From: Methylobacterium sp. CB376
Lineage (GTDB): Bacteria; Pseudomonadota; Alphaproteobacteria; Rhizobiales; Beijerinckiaceae
Direction of reading: 5' to 3'
Length of the DNA stretch: 64,000 nt
Assembly (NCBI RefSeq): GCF_029714205.1
Contig: NZ_CP121648.1
Span: 6,859,501 to 6,923,500, forward strand
Shown here: piece after piece, positions 27,574-36,068 of the stretch
Layout of the letters: each line of letters begins with the position of its first letter
How positions within the stretch are numbered: the stretch's first letter is position 1
The notes under the pieces: generated by a model
The model's input: only the letters and a program-made list of their open reading frames with translations
Database searches by the model: none
What the model was told of the DNA's origin: nothing
Position numbers and translations under genes: made by a program

Positions 27574-28977
27574 TCAGCGCGCCGCCCGCTCCGCCGCCAT
27601 CGCCCGCTCCAGCACGGCGAAGACCTTCGGGTCGGCGCATTGGGCCACGTTGAAGCGCAGGAACGATCCGGCGCTCTGCGACAGGCTGAACACGTTGCCC
27701 GGCGCGAGCACCACCCCCTCGGCCAGGGCCCGGCGGGCGATCCCGGCGGCGTCCAGCCCCTCCGGCAGGGACACCCAGAGATAGAGCCCGCCGCGGGGTT
27801 CGAGCCAGGGCGTCAGGCCGGCCGCGGCGAGCCGGCGGCGCGTCGCGCCCATCGCGTCGGCGAGGCGGGCGCGCAGACCGTCGAGGGCGCGGCGGTAGCT
27901 GCCATCCGCCAGGAAGCGGTGCACGAGGCCGGCCGCGAGCCGCCCGCTGCCGAAGCTCGCGGCGAGCTTGAGGTCGACCACCCGGTCGACCCAGTCCGGC
28001 CGCATCGCCGCGTAGCCGCAGCGCACCGCCGCCGAGAGCGTCTTCGAGAAGCTGCCGATCGCGATCACGCGGTCGAGCCCGTCGAGGGTGGCGAGCCGGG
28101 GCGCCGGATCGGGATCGAGATCCTCGAACAGCGCGTCCTCGACCACCAGCACGTCGTGCGCCTCGGCGAGCCGCAGCAGCCGATGGGCGATCCCGGCGCT
28201 CATCGTCGCGCCGGTCGGGTTCTGGAAGGCCGAGTTGGTCACGTAGAGGCGGGGGCGATGCGCCCGCAGGGCCGCCGCGAAGGCGTCGAGGTCGGGGCCG
28301 GCCGGCGTCCACGGCACCCCGACGAGCCGCGCCCGGTGGGCCTGCAGCAGGGACCGGAAGTTGAAGTAGCAGGGATCGTCCACCAGCACCGGGTCGCCGG
28401 GCTCCAGAAGCAGGCGGGCGACGAGGTCGAGGGCCTGCGTGGCCGAATCGGTGAGGACGATCCGCTCGGGGCCGGCCGGGATGCCGCGGTCGTGCAGGCG
28501 GCGGGCGAGGGCGCGGCGCAGGGGGGCGTGGCCCAGGGGCTCGTCGTAGGCCAGCAGGTCCGCCGCCTCGCCGCGGGCGAGGCCGCGCAGGGCCCGGCGC
28601 AGGGCCTCGTCCGGCAGCCAGGAGGGCGGGAGCCAGCCGCAGCCGGGCATCGGCACCCCGGTCCCCGCCTCCAGGCTCTGGCGGGTCACCCAGAGGGAAT
28701 CCACCGCCCGGTCGAGGCGCGGGCCGATCTCCGCCAGGGTGAGGGGCCGCGCCGTCCCCGCCACGTAGAAGCCCGAGCCGGGCCGGGCCGCGATGGCGCC
28801 CTCCGCCACCAGCCGGTCGTAGGCCTCGACCACCGTCGATTTCGACACCCCCATCTGGGCGGCGAGGCCGCGCACCGAGGGGATGCGCGCGCCGGGGCCC
28901 AGGGCGCGGGCCGCGATCCGCGCGCGGATCGCCTCCGCCACCGCCTCGGTCCGGGTCGCGTCCCGCGCCGTCTCCAT
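27574..28977 (-). CDS. MocR/PdxR family transcriptional regulator (GntR HTH plus aminotransferase domain)
   Basis: A 467-residue two-domain regulator. The N-terminal GntR winged helix spans about residues 10-80 (IRARIAARALGPGARIPSVR, QMGVSKSTVVEAYDRL). It is followed by a fold type I aminotransferase domain with the PLP lysine in GSFSKTLSAAVRCGY and NPTG in SAFQNPTGATMS. GGAGG lies 9 bases before ATG 28977; earlier in-frame codons lie in the palindromic promoter region. Such regulators usually control the divergent neighbour in response to an amine or vitamin B6-like ligand. Here that neighbour is an EamA exporter. Confidence 0.92.
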   Translation of the reverse strand: METARDATRTEAVAEAIRARIAARALGPGARIPSVRGLAAQMGVSKSTVVEAYDRLVAEGAIAARPGSGFYVAGTARPLTLAEIGPRLDRAVDSLWVTRQSLEAGTGVPMPGCGWLPPSWLPDEALRRALRGLARGEAADLLAYDEPLGHAPLRRALARRLHDRGIPAGPERIVLTDSATQALDLVARLLLEPGDPVLVDDPCYFNFRSLLQAHRARLVGVPWTPAGPDLDAFAAALRAHRPRLYVTNSAFQNPTGATMSAGIAHRLLRLAEAHDVLVVEDALFEDLDPDPAPRLATLDGLDRVIAIGSFSKTLSAAVRCGYAAMRPDWVDRVVDLKLAASFGSGRLAAGLVHRFLADGSYRRALDGLRARLADAMGATRRRLAAAGLTPWLEPRGGLYLWVSLPEGLDAAGIARRALAEGVVLAPGNVFSLSQSAGSFLRFNVAQCADPKVFAVLERAMAAERAAR

Positions 28978-28995
28978 CCGTACTGGCCTCCGCAC

Positions 28996-29044
28996 CCGGA
29001 CAGTTCGTCCGGATCGTACCGGTTCCGTCCCTGTCGCGACAGGG
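28996..29044. promoter_or_regulatory. two palindromes between the MocR and EamA genes
   Basis: CCGGAC-AGTTC-GTCCGG (28996-29012) and the perfect 16-bp palindrome CCCTGTCGCGACAGGG (29029-29044) lie in the 104-base divergent intergenic region, their near edges 16 bases apart. They are strong candidates for operator sites of the adjacent MocR regulator or for another repressor. The second also sits close to the EamA start and could affect its translation. Confidence 0.45.
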
Positions 29045-29081
29045 CCGTCCACCCGATGGTGGCGCTGATCGGGGGGATGCG

Positions 29082-29996
29082 ATGCGCAGCGAGGTCTTGG
29101 CCGCCGGGACGACGATGCCGGAGCGGGAGAGGGCGGACCGGGCCGTGGCCCGCCGGGCCCTGCGCGACGGGCTGATCGGCGTCGTGATCTTCGCCGGCTC
29201 CCTGCCGGCGACCCGGGTCGCGGTGGCGGACCTCGACCCCTTCTTCGTGACGGCCTTCCGGGCCGGGGCGGCGGGGCTGACGGCGCTCGGGCTCCTCGCT
29301 CTCCTGCGCCAGCCGGCGCCCGGGCGGCGCGACCTCGGCGCGCTCGCCCTGGTGGCGCTCGGCGTGGTGCTCGGCTGGCCGCTCTGCACGGCGCTCGCCC
29401 TCCGGACCGTCACGGCCGCGCACGGCACCGTGACGGTCGCCTGCCTGCCGCTCGCCACCGCCCTGTTCGGCGTCTGGCGGGGGAGCGAGCGCCCGCGGCG
29501 GGCCTTCTGGCTGTTCTCGGGCCTCGGCAGCGCGATCGTGGCCGGCTTCGCCCTGCGCCAGGGCGGGGGCCGGCTCGGGGCGGGGATGCGTGGCTGTTCC
29601 TCGGGATGGTGCTCTGCGCCCTCGGCTACGCAGAGGGCGCGCGGCTCGCCCGGCGGCTCGGCGGCTGGCAGGTGGTGGCCTGGGCGCTCGTGCTGTCGCT
29701 CCCGGTCTCGCTGCCCGCCGCGTGGCTGCTGCGGCCGGGGGTGGGCGGGCGTCGGCCTGCCGGCGCTGGCGAGCCTCGCCTACGTGTCGCTGTTCAGCAT
29801 GCTGATCGGCTTCGTGTTCTGGTACCGGGGCCTCGCCCGGGGCGGCATCGCGGCGGTGGGGCAGGTGCAGTTGCTCCAGCCCTTCTTCAGCCTGATCCTC
29901 GCCGGGCTCGTGCTGGGCGAGCCGGTCGACGCGGCCCTGGTCCTCGCCTGCGCCGGCGTCGTCGCCACGGTGGCGGCCGCCAAGCGCTTCGCGTGA
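29082..29996 (+). CDS. EamA/DMT family transporter with two compensating frameshifts
   Basis: An inner-membrane drug/metabolite exporter of the EamA type with about ten hydrophobic segments, for example VIFAGSLPATRVAV, ALALVALGVVLGWPLC, LLQPFFSLILAGLVLGEPV and ACAGVVATVAAA at the end. The frame open from 29082 to 29996 becomes Cys/Arg/Ser-rich between about 29583 and 29745. In that interval another frame reads naturally (WLFLGMVLCALGYAEGARL, VVAWALVLSLPVSLPAAWLL). Adding one G near 29581-29584 and removing one G near 29738-29742 restores a normal transporter. Both are G homopolymers, so sequencing error is likely. It is divergent from its probable MocR regulator. Confidence 0.8.
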   Translation: MRSEVLAAGTTMPERERADRAVARRALRDGLIGVVIFAGSLPATRVAVADLDPFFVTAFRAGAAGLTALGLLALLRQPAPGRRDLGALALVALGVVLGWPLCTALALRTVTAAHGTVTVACLPLATALFGVWRGSERPRRAFWLFSGLGSAIVAGFALRQGGGRLGAGMRGCSSGWCSAPSATQRARGSPGGSAAGRWWPGRSCCRSRSRCPPRGCCGRGWAGVGLPALASLAYVSLFSMLIGFVFWYRGLARGGIAAVGQVQLLQPFFSLILAGLVLGEPVDAALVLACAGVVATVAAAKRFA

Positions 29997-30030
29997 CACC
30001 CCGACCGGGGCGGCCCGGGCGCGGCGGGGC

Positions 30031-30969
30031 TCAAGGGTCCTTGGCAATCGCCTCGATGTCGCGGTCGACGCCGCTCTCGACCTTGAAATCCTGGGTGTAG
30101 ACCTTGCCGTCGTGGCGGGCGATGAGCTGGTACTCGCCCTCCGCCAGGGTCACCTGCGGGAAGGCGCCGATCGCCTCGCGGATCGTGTCGCCGCCCGGGG
30201 TGAGCACCGAGAAGGCGGTGCCCGCGAAGGCCTCGGTGCCGGGCGCGGCCACGAGCTTGAGGGTCACGGTCGCGGCCCGGTGGTTGAGGGTCGCGTCGGT
30301 GATGCGGCCGTTCTCGACCTTGAGGTCGGCGCGCTGGATGGCGTTGGAATCGCCCCAGGTCGAGACCACGTGGTAGGTGCCCTCCGGCAGCCGGATCAGC
30401 TCGCCGGCCTTGACCCCGTCGCGGACCAGCCGCCCCTCCGGGTTGTTGCCGATCGGCACGAAGATCGCGAAGGCGAGCTGGCCCGGCGGGATCCGGGCAT
30501 CGCCGACCGCGCCGGCGAGGCGCAGCGCCCCGGCATTGACCGTGACCTGGTCCTGCAGCCCGGTCGGCGCCAGGGTGACGCGCTTCGAGGTGCTGACGAA
30601 GCCGTAGGTGACGTTGGCGAGGTAGCTGCCCGGCGCCAGCCGGAAGGTCGGCTGGGGCTCGTCCGAGCGGGCGAGCAGGGCGGGTTTCCCGGCATCGCCG
30701 CGATCCTCGTAGATGCGCCAGGTCAGGCCGCCGCGGATCGGCTTGCCCTCGCTCGTCAGCACGGCGCGCAGGGAGAGCGGCGCCTCCGCGGGGCCCGGCG
30801 CCGGGGGCGTCATGGCGGGATTGGCCAGGGGCGGGTTCGCCATGGACGGCGTCGGGCGGCCCGGTTCCTGGGCCGCCGCCGGACCCGCGCCGGGAAGCCC
30901 CAGGGCCGCGCCGCCGAGGACGACTCCGCCGAGGACCGCCTTACCGAAGAGCCGTCTCGCCCGCCTCAT
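30031..30969 (-). CDS. secreted hypothetical protein with repeated beta-rich modules
   Basis: A 312-residue exported protein: signal peptide (hydrophobic residues 11-33, AAAQ), an Ala/Pro-rich linker, then beta-rich repeats with similar phrases (APGSYLANVTYG, PEGTYHVVSTWG, AEGEYQLIARHDGKVY). The repeated G-x-Y pattern suggests carboxypeptidase-regulatory or Ig-like modules that bind envelope material. No named family is certain. Its start lies 29 bases inside the end of the upstream YfhO gene, so the two form a coupled unit. Confidence 0.75.
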   Translation of the reverse strand: MRRARRLFGKAVLGGVVLGGAALGLPGAGPAAAQEPGRPTPSMANPPLANPAMTPPAPGPAEAPLSLRAVLTSEGKPIRGGLTWRIYEDRGDAGKPALLARSDEPQPTFRLAPGSYLANVTYGFVSTSKRVTLAPTGLQDQVTVNAGALRLAGAVGDARIPPGQLAFAIFVPIGNNPEGRLVRDGVKAGELIRLPEGTYHVVSTWGDSNAIQRADLKVENGRITDATLNHRAATVTLKLVAAPGTEAFAGTAFSVLTPGGDTIREAIGAFPQVTLAEGEYQLIARHDGKVYTQDFKVESGVDRDIEAIAKDP

Positions 30970-33346
30970 TCCCGTCCCTCGCCAGCAGGTCGCTCGCCGC
31001 CGCCATCAGGTTGCCGACCGAGAGGGGCCGGAACCGGAACTCCACCACGTGGCGCCCCTTGGGCACCTCGACGCCGCGGAACAGCAGGTTGGTGCGCAGG
31101 ATCGGCCGGCGCACGCCGTCCACCCGCGCCTGCCAGCCCGGATAGTAGAGATCGTGCAGCACCAGCACGGCGTCGCGGTCGGTGTCGACCTCCACCGTGA
31201 CGAGAGTGCGGCGATAGGCGAGGATCTGCGCGCCGCCGGCGGCGGGCGTCACCTGGGCGGCGGGATCGGCCTGGCCGTAGGATCCCTTGACCTTCGGCAG
31301 GCTGTCCTGGTCGATCAGGGCGGTGTCGTTCCCCTCGAATTCCGGCAATTCGTCCTGCGAGAGCACGTCCTCGGACTCGACCGGGACGAGGCGGGTGGCG
31401 AGGTAGGCGCGGGGCCGGGCCGGGTCGAGGCGGTAGATCCACATCTGGCCCGAGCCGTAGAGGAGCTTCGCCCCGGTCAGCTGCGGGAAATGCCTGGGCA
31501 GGCGCTCGGCCGGGCGGTCGAGGACGAGGTATTCGAGGCCGAGCAGGCTCGCGAGCCGCGAGCGGTAGCCGCGGAACAGGGCCGGGAACTGGCGCAGGTT
31601 CGGGTCGGCGGCGTTCTCGCCGGGGCCGACGGCCCGCTCGTAATCGGACAGGCGCAGGGGATTGTAGCCGATCGTGTCCTCGAGCCCGAGCACCATCGAG
31701 GCGTTCTGCCACGCCCCGCCCAGCCCCAGGATCTCGACGCGGGGATGGTCGCCCTTGGCGTGGCGGGCGTCGAGCTCGGCCTTGAGGATGGTGAGGCCCT
31801 GGAGCTGCTCGGGGGGCAATTGCCGGAACACCGCGTAGCGCTCGGCGGGCTCGGCGTTGAGCGACGAGCCGGCATTGCGCCAGATCAGCTCCGCCCCGGT
31901 CACCGCGACGAGGCCCGCGGCCGCGAGCGCCCGCGAGCGCGGCCGGCACAGGACGAGCACCGCCGCCCCCGCGAGGCCCGCCCCCAGCGCGATGTCCCGC
32001 AGGGCGTCGGCGAGGTGCCCGCGCGGCCCCGAGAAGAGCAGGGCGCCGGCGAGCGCGGCGGCCAGGAGCGCGAGTGCGAGGAGCGGCAGCAGGCGGCCCC
32101 GGCCGCGCGGCAGGGCGGGCAGGCCGTCGCGCACGTAGCGGTGGACGAGGTAGCCGGCCGTGAGCGCGAGGCCGATATTGACCACGAAGGTCGCGTCGGC
32201 GGGCCGGCGGTAGAGGTCGATGCCCGGCACGTGGTCGAACAGCAGGGCGAAGAGCGGGGTGTAGCGCCCCAGCGCGTAGGTCAGCGCGCCGGCCAGCACC
32301 AGGACCGGGAAGCGGATCTCGCGGGCGAGGAGCCGCCCGCCCGCCACCCCGTGCCAGAGGATCAGCAGGGCCGGGATGGTGCCGGCGAAGATGTAGTTGA
32401 TCGCCCGGTCGGTCCAGGTGCCGCCCTCCAGGGACGACCAGTCCGGGCCCCAGTAATCGTAGGTCCAGCGCAGGGACCCGAACACGTCCGCGAACAGGCC
32501 GGTGGCGAGGCTCTGGGGCGGCAGCGAGCCCATGGCGGCGACGCCGTAGCCGAAGGAGGGCCGGGTCGAGGTCATCAGGAGCTGCATGGTGAGCAGGGAG
32601 GGCACCGCCAGCAGCGCCCCGCCGACGAGCCCCATCGCGGCGAGCAGGGGAAGCCGCGTGCGCAGGAAGGCGAGGGGCGCCGGCGCCTCCAGCACCGCCC
32701 AGAGGGCGCGGGCGATCAGCACGGTGCCGCACAGGAAGGCCACCTGGTCCCGCCCGACCGTCATCAGCGCCGCCGCCACCGCGAAGCCGAGGCCGAAGGC
32801 GAGGGAGCGCCGGTCCAGCGCCTCCTCAAGCAGCCAGAGGGCGAGGGGGAAGTAGCCGTAGGACAGGATCATGCCCGTGTGCTGCAGCCGCGCCGAGGCC
32901 GAACCGCCGAGGACGAAGATCATGGCGGCGGCGACCGCCCCGGCCGGGTGCCAGCCCCGGCGGCGGAACAGCGGCAGCATCGCCACGGCGCCCGGCAGGA
33001 GATGGGCGAAGACCACCGCGTCGAACAGCTCCATCGAGGGCGACGGGTCGAGCCACGCGAAGAGCAGCATGGTCGGCGTGAACAGGAGCGATTGCGGGTC
33101 CGCCACGGAGGGGTGGCCGGCGAAGTGGTAGGGATTCCACAGCGGCAATTCCCCGTTCGCCAGGGCGGCGCCGAGGTAGCGCAGCATCGGGTAGAAGTGG
33201 TTCTTGGAATCCCACGGCACGACCGCGCCGGTGAGCGGCCAGACCGCGGCGGCGGCGGCCCAGAAGATCAGCACGGCGGCGAGCGCGAGGCGGACGTCGC
33301 GCGGCGTCCAGGCCTGGTCGCGCGGCGGGGCGGGGAGGCGGCTCAT
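30941..33346 (-). CDS. YfhO-like multipass membrane protein (GT-C glycosyltransferase-like)
   Basis: An 801-residue integral membrane protein with about a dozen hydrophobic segments over residues 20-480 and an extracytoplasmic C-terminal domain. Marker stretches are VVPWDSKNHFYPMLRYLGAA, GELPLWNPYHFAGHPSVADP (the acidic/aromatic loop typical of GT-C enzymes), and DLYYPGWQARVDG near the C-terminus, characteristic of YfhO. YfhO of Gram-positives takes part in glycosylation of teichoic or lipoteichoic acid; the sugar acceptor here is unknown. It overlaps the following secreted protein gene. Confidence 0.85.
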   Translation of the reverse strand: MSRLPAPPRDQAWTPRDVRLALAAVLIFWAAAAAVWPLTGAVVPWDSKNHFYPMLRYLGAALANGELPLWNPYHFAGHPSVADPQSLLFTPTMLLFAWLDPSPSMELFDAVVFAHLLPGAVAMLPLFRRRGWHPAGAVAAAMIFVLGGSASARLQHTGMILSYGYFPLALWLLEEALDRRSLAFGLGFAVAAALMTVGRDQVAFLCGTVLIARALWAVLEAPAPLAFLRTRLPLLAAMGLVGGALLAVPSLLTMQLLMTSTRPSFGYGVAAMGSLPPQSLATGLFADVFGSLRWTYDYWGPDWSSLEGGTWTDRAINYIFAGTIPALLILWHGVAGGRLLAREIRFPVLVLAGALTYALGRYTPLFALLFDHVPGIDLYRRPADATFVVNIGLALTAGYLVHRYVRDGLPALPRGRGRLLPLLALALLAAALAGALLFSGPRGHLADALRDIALGAGLAGAAVLVLCRPRSRALAAAGLVAVTGAELIWRNAGSSLNAEPAERYAVFRQLPPEQLQGLTILKAELDARHAKGDHPRVEILGLGGAWQNASMVLGLEDTIGYNPLRLSDYERAVGPGENAADPNLRQFPALFRGYRSRLASLLGLEYLVLDRPAERLPRHFPQLTGAKLLYGSGQMWIYRLDPARPRAYLATRLVPVESEDVLSQDELPEFEGNDTALIDQDSLPKVKGSYGQADPAAQVTPAAGGAQILAYRRTLVTVEVDTDRDAVLVLHDLYYPGWQARVDGVRRPILRTNLLFRGVEVPKGRHVVEFRFRPLSVGNLMAAASDLLARDGNEAGETALR

Positions 33347-33522
33347 GGTCGGGCTTCCGGCAGGTCGTGTCCCACGGGTGCGGTCGGCGGGCCGCGTGCC
33401 CGATCCCCGTGACGGTTTTCGGGCCGGATTGCAAAGCCCGCCGCGCGGCGCCTAAGAGGAGGGGCGGCGCGGCGGCCCGCCTTGCCCCGCCTCGTCTCTG
33501 GCTCATCCGCACTGAAGGTCCG

Positions 33523-34086
33523 ATGAACGCGACTCTCGACTTGCTGCGCCGCCGACGCTCGGTCCCTCCCGCGCTCCTCGCCGGCCCGGGCCCGACGCCC
33601 GAGGAACTCGCGACGCTCCTCACCATCGCGTCGCGGGTGCCGGACCACGGCAAGCTGGCGCCCTGGCGCTTCCTGGTGATCGAGGGCGAGGGGGCGGCGC
33701 GGATCGGCGCGGTGATCGAGGCGGCCTACGCGGCGGACCACCCGGAGGCCGACGCGGCGCGGCGCGCCCTCGAGCGCGACCGGCTCGCCCAGGCGCCGCT
33801 CGTGGTCGGGGTGGTGTCGCGGGCCGGCCCCCACGTGAAGATCCCGGACTGGGAGCAGGTGCTGTCGGCGGGGGCGGCGGCGATGAACCTCGTCGTGGCG
33901 GCGAACGCGATGGGCTTCGCGACCGCCTGGCTCACCGAGTGGATCGCCTACGACCGGCGGGTGCTCGACGCGCTCGGCCTCGCGCCGCAGGAGCGGATGG
34001 CGGGCTTCGTCCATATCGGCCGCGCCGCCCAGGCGCCCGCGGACCGGCCCCGCCCCGACCTGGCGGCGATCGTCACGCGGGTCTGA
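33523..34086 (+). CDS. nitroreductase family protein
   Basis: A 187-residue FMN-dependent oxidoreductase of the compact YdjA-like type. It starts ATLDLLRRRRSVPPALLAGP, with the FMN-binding RRRRSVPP loop, then ASRVPDHGKLAPWRFLVIEG, AGAAAMNLVVAANAMGFATA and WLTEWIAYDRRVLDALGL. AAGG lies 4 bases before the ATG. Substrate is unknown. It is divergent from the YfhO gene and followed by repeat E. Confidence 0.9.
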   Translation: MNATLDLLRRRRSVPPALLAGPGPTPEELATLLTIASRVPDHGKLAPWRFLVIEGEGAARIGAVIEAAYAADHPEADAARRALERDRLAQAPLVVGVVSRAGPHVKIPDWEQVLSAGAAAMNLVVAANAMGFATAWLTEWIAYDRRVLDALGLAPQERMAGFVHIGRAAQAPADRPRPDLAAIVTRV

Positions 34087-34126
34087 TCCGGGAGCCGCTG
34101 CGATCACGCGGATCCCGGATCATCCC
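34085..34126. repeat. dispersed intergenic repeat, short copy E
   Basis: A short palindromic fragment (GATCCGGGAGCCGCTGCGATC...GGATCCCGGATCAT) related to the hairpin module of copies A, B and D. Its first bases overlap the nitroreductase stop codon. The remainder of the gap to 34266 holds no gene. Confidence 0.5.
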
Positions 34127-34266
34127 GACGGCCCAGGATACGGACGCCTCGGGCCGTCGACCCGCTCGGATCGCCGATGCCGGGCCGAAGGCTCGTCCGC
34201 GTCGTCGCACCGGTGACCGCGGCGGCGAATAGTGCTTAGGCTCCGCCCATCCCCGGAGGCGCCCCC

Positions 34267-34893
34267 ATGCACTACGACGCCGAGACCCGCCCGCTGCCCC
34301 ACAACCCGTTCAAGGCCCTCGTCGCGCCGCGGCCGATCGGTTGGATCAGCGCGCTCGACCGCGAGGGGCGGCTCAACCTCTCGCCCTACTCGTTCTTCAA
34401 CGGGGTCGCGGACAATCCCGAGATGGTGATGTTCTCGTCCTTCGGCCGCAAGGACGCGCTCGCCTTCGCGGAGGAGGGCGGCGAGTTCGTCTGCAGCTTC
34501 GCCAGCCTCGCCCTCAAGGACGCCATGAACAGGACCTCGGCGCCCCTGCCGCGCGGCGAGAGCGAGTTCGCCTTCGCGGGGCTCACCCCGGCGCCCTCGC
34601 GCAAGGTGCGCCCGCCCCGGGTGGCCGAGGCGCCCGCCGCCATCGAGTGCCGCTGGCTGCAGACCGTCCCGCTCGTGCCCCTGGGCGGCGGCGAGGCCCG
34701 CTACTTCATGGTGATCGGGCAGGTCGTCTCGATCTACGTCGACGACCGCTTCGTCACGGAGGCGGGCCGGGTCGATACCGGCGCCATGCAGCCGCTGATG
34801 CGGGGCGGCTACTTCGACTACTTCGCGGTCGACGGCCAGAGCCGCTTCGAGATGCGCCGGCCCGAGGGCGGCGGAGACGTGACGCGGCGCTGA
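34267..34893 (+). CDS. flavin reductase family protein
   Basis: A 208-residue FMN-binding split-barrel protein: LPHNPFKALVAPRPIGWISA near the start, the NLSPYSFFNGVADNPEMVMF flavin-site block, and a central EFVCSFASLALKDAMNRTS. These match the flavin reductase-like domain that binds FMN and may supply reduced flavin or act as an independent oxidoreductase. GGAGG lies 7 bases before the ATG. The adjacent nitroreductase is also an FMN enzyme, but the intervening repeat argues against a tight operon. Confidence 0.9.
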   Translation: MHYDAETRPLPHNPFKALVAPRPIGWISALDREGRLNLSPYSFFNGVADNPEMVMFSSFGRKDALAFAEEGGEFVCSFASLALKDAMNRTSAPLPRGESEFAFAGLTPAPSRKVRPPRVAEAPAAIECRWLQTVPLVPLGGGEARYFMVIGQVVSIYVDDRFVTEAGRVDTGAMQPLMRGGYFDYFAVDGQSRFEMRRPEGGGDVTRR

Positions 34894-35008
34894 GCGGCGG
34901 CCCGGCCCGTCCGGTTTCGGGACGCTTCAACCTTCATTTACCATGATCCGAGCATGGTGACCCTTGGAGACGGCACCCGCCCGGGCGGTGCCGCCCCGCC
35001 GGGGCGCC

Positions 35009-36040
35009 ATGTTCCTGTTCACCACATCCCCCCCACCATCCCGCGAGGCCCCGCCGGCGCGCGCGGCGGGCGCCGGCCCGGTGGTCGAGGCGATCCGCCA
35101 GGGCGCGGAGAAGACCGGCACCGGCTTCGACTACCTCCTCGCCACGGCGCAGCGGGAATCGAGCCTCGACCCGAGCGCCAAGGCCGCGACCTCCTCGGCG
35201 AGCGGGCTGTTCCAGTTCATCGAGCAGACCTGGCTCGCGGTGCTCAAGCAGGACGGCCCGTCGCTCGGCCTGTCCTCCTACGCGGAGGCGATCACGCCGC
35301 GCCCCCAGGGCGGCTACACGGTGAGCGACCCGGCCGCGCGGCAGACCATCCTCGACCTGCGGCGCGACCCGGACGTGGCCTCCGCCATGGCGGGCGCGCT
35401 GACCCGGCGCAACCACGACGCGCTCCTCGCCGAACTCGGCCGCGAGCCGACGCGCGGCGACCTCTACGCCGCCCACCTGCTCGGGCCGCGGGGCGCCGCG
35501 ACGCTGATCCGGTCGGCCCAGTTCACGCCCGCGCGGGCCGCCGCTGCCGACCTGCCCGAGGCGGCCGCCGCCAACCGTGCCCTGTTCTACGACCGCTCCG
35601 GCCGGGCCCGCGGCGCGGCGGAGCTCTACGCGCTGCTCTCCGCGAGCCAGGCCGCCCCCGCGCCCCCCGTGGCCGCCGCGGGTGCGGCCGCCGCGGGCGA
35701 GGCTGCCGGGAGCGAGGCCGCCGCCTACGCGCCGGCGCGCGAGACGGGCCTGCGCTCCCTGTTCCAGACCGAGGCGAGGCGCGGCCCGGTCTCGGACGGG
35801 GTGGCGCGGCTCTGGCAGGGGCGGGCGGGCGGGGAGCCCGCCGCCCCGAGCTACTTTCCGCGCTCCGACGACGATCCCGCGCCCGCGGCGCCCGCCGCCG
35901 CGGCGCCCCGCCCCGACCCCGCCCCGCCCACCCTGTCCGCCGCGCCGCTCCCGCCGGCCCGGCCGCCCGAATTCGCCGCCCGGCCGCCCGCGGCCGCCCG
36001 GCCCCTTGTCACGCTCTACCGCACCACCGACCGTCCCTGA
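35009..36040 (+). CDS. transglycosylase SLT domain-containing protein
   Basis: A 343-residue protein with a lytic-transglycosylase-like domain at about residues 25-190: TGFDYLLATAQRESSLDPSA (candidate catalytic Glu in QRESS), ASGLFQFIEQTWLAVL, and GDLYAAHLLGPRGAATLI. There is no clear signal peptide. A long Ala/Pro-rich disordered tail follows. ATG 35009 is the likeliest start; an upstream TTG at 34964 adds 15 residues. Such soluble SLT proteins in alphaproteobacteria often lie near flagellar or secretion genes. None is here, but the DUF2336 gene follows after 28 bases. Confidence 0.85.
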   Translation: MFLFTTSPPPSREAPPARAAGAGPVVEAIRQGAEKTGTGFDYLLATAQRESSLDPSAKAATSSASGLFQFIEQTWLAVLKQDGPSLGLSSYAEAITPRPQGGYTVSDPAARQTILDLRRDPDVASAMAGALTRRNHDALLAELGREPTRGDLYAAHLLGPRGAATLIRSAQFTPARAAAADLPEAAAANRALFYDRSGRARGAAELYALLSASQAAPAPPVAAAGAAAAGEAAGSEAAAYAPARETGLRSLFQTEARRGPVSDGVARLWQGRAGGEPAAPSYFPRSDDDPAPAAPAAAAPRPDPAPPTLSAAPLPPARPPEFAARPPAAARPLVTLYRTTDRP

Positions 36041-36068
36041 CGCCGCCACGCCTCCCGGATTGCCCCCG

